Source of the DNA: Candidatus Dadabacteria bacterium RIFCSPHIGHO2_12_FULL_53_21
GTDB taxonomy: Bacteria; Desulfobacterota_D; UBA1144; Nemesobacterales; UBA2774
Length of the DNA: 5,576 bases
Assembly: GCA_001775255.1 (NCBI GenBank)
Contig: MFCJ01000075.1
Location: 1-5,576 of the forward strand
Reading direction: 5' to 3'
This document shows positions 5,545 to 5,576 of the stretch, in pieces. The notes under the pieces were generated by a model that did not search any database, had not been told where the DNA came from, and saw only the letters and a program-made list of their open reading frames with translations. How positions within the stretch are numbered: position 1 is the stretch's first letter; every line of letters begins with the position of its first letter. The position numbers and the translations under genes are program-made.

Positions 5545-5576
5545 ATGCGAGACAAGTCCAAAACAAGAATCGAACC
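5545..5576 (+). CDS. Start of a gene running off the right edge, possibly a PAS/sensor kinase
   Basis: An ATG at 5545 is preceded by AGGAAG (5532-5537) at a spacing of 7 bases and opens a frame reading MRDKSKTRIE before the window ends. The good ribosome binding site and lysine-rich opening make a real start likely. MRDKSKT-type openings are common in PAS-domain histidine kinases and related sensors of delta-type proteobacteria, where they precede a coiled coil. With ten residues, that identity is only a suggestion. The upstream inverted repeats at 5480-5499 and 5517-5530 would lie in its control region. Confidence 0.5.
   Translation, partial: MRDKSKTRIE

Noticed and set aside
5551..5576. 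GAATCGAACC at the right edge, resembling the complement of a tRNA T-loop (GGTTCGATTC)
   Set aside because: The adjoining bases do not give a convincing T stem or acceptor stem, and the stretch is explained better as the start of a coding gene with a ribosome binding site at 5532-5537.

Overview
The window reads as a bacterial chromosome segment of roughly 50% GC in the genes, with AT-rich spacers. It has single-copy housekeeping genes plus an envelope gene pair and shows no mobile-element or phage signature. The GroES/GroEL sequences, the signal-peptide and membrane-protein architecture, the DUF1015 protein and a right-edge gene opening like delta-type PAS/sensor proteins suggest an uncultured or anaerobic Gram-negative lineage near the former Deltaproteobacteria. 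This taxonomic placement is a weak inference from protein flavour only.

Layout. Minus strand, 1-459: the groES-groEL operon runs off the left edge; groES is complete and only the first 42 codons of groEL are present. Positions 460-794 are a divergent regulatory spacer with a good sigma70-type promoter on each strand. No CIRCE element is visible, but two short inverted repeats flank the groES promoter. Plus strand, 795-2623: a TsaC/YrdC-type threonylcarbamoyl-AMP synthase overlaps by one base (TAATG) with a DUF1015 protein, so the two are probably translationally coupled. Plus strand, 2803-5091: lemA is followed 33 bases later by a large DUF2207 membrane protein with a signal peptide, a periplasmic domain, three membrane segments, a cytoplasmic region and a glycine-rich tail ending in Ser-Trp. 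Positions 5092-5544 are a spacer of about 450 bases with several short inverted repeats and no convincing gene. A new plus-strand gene starts at 5545 and leaves the window after 10 full codons.

How the parts work together. GroES and GroEL form the ATP-driven folding chamber. TsaC makes the activated intermediate for the t6A37 modification of ANN-decoding tRNAs, and its coupled DUF1015 partner has no assigned function. LemA and DUF2207 form a recurrent but functionally undefined membrane pair, probably one envelope complex. The least explained content is the DUF1015 protein and the LemA-DUF2207 pair. Nothing in the window amounts to a clearly new defence, mobile or RNA-based system.
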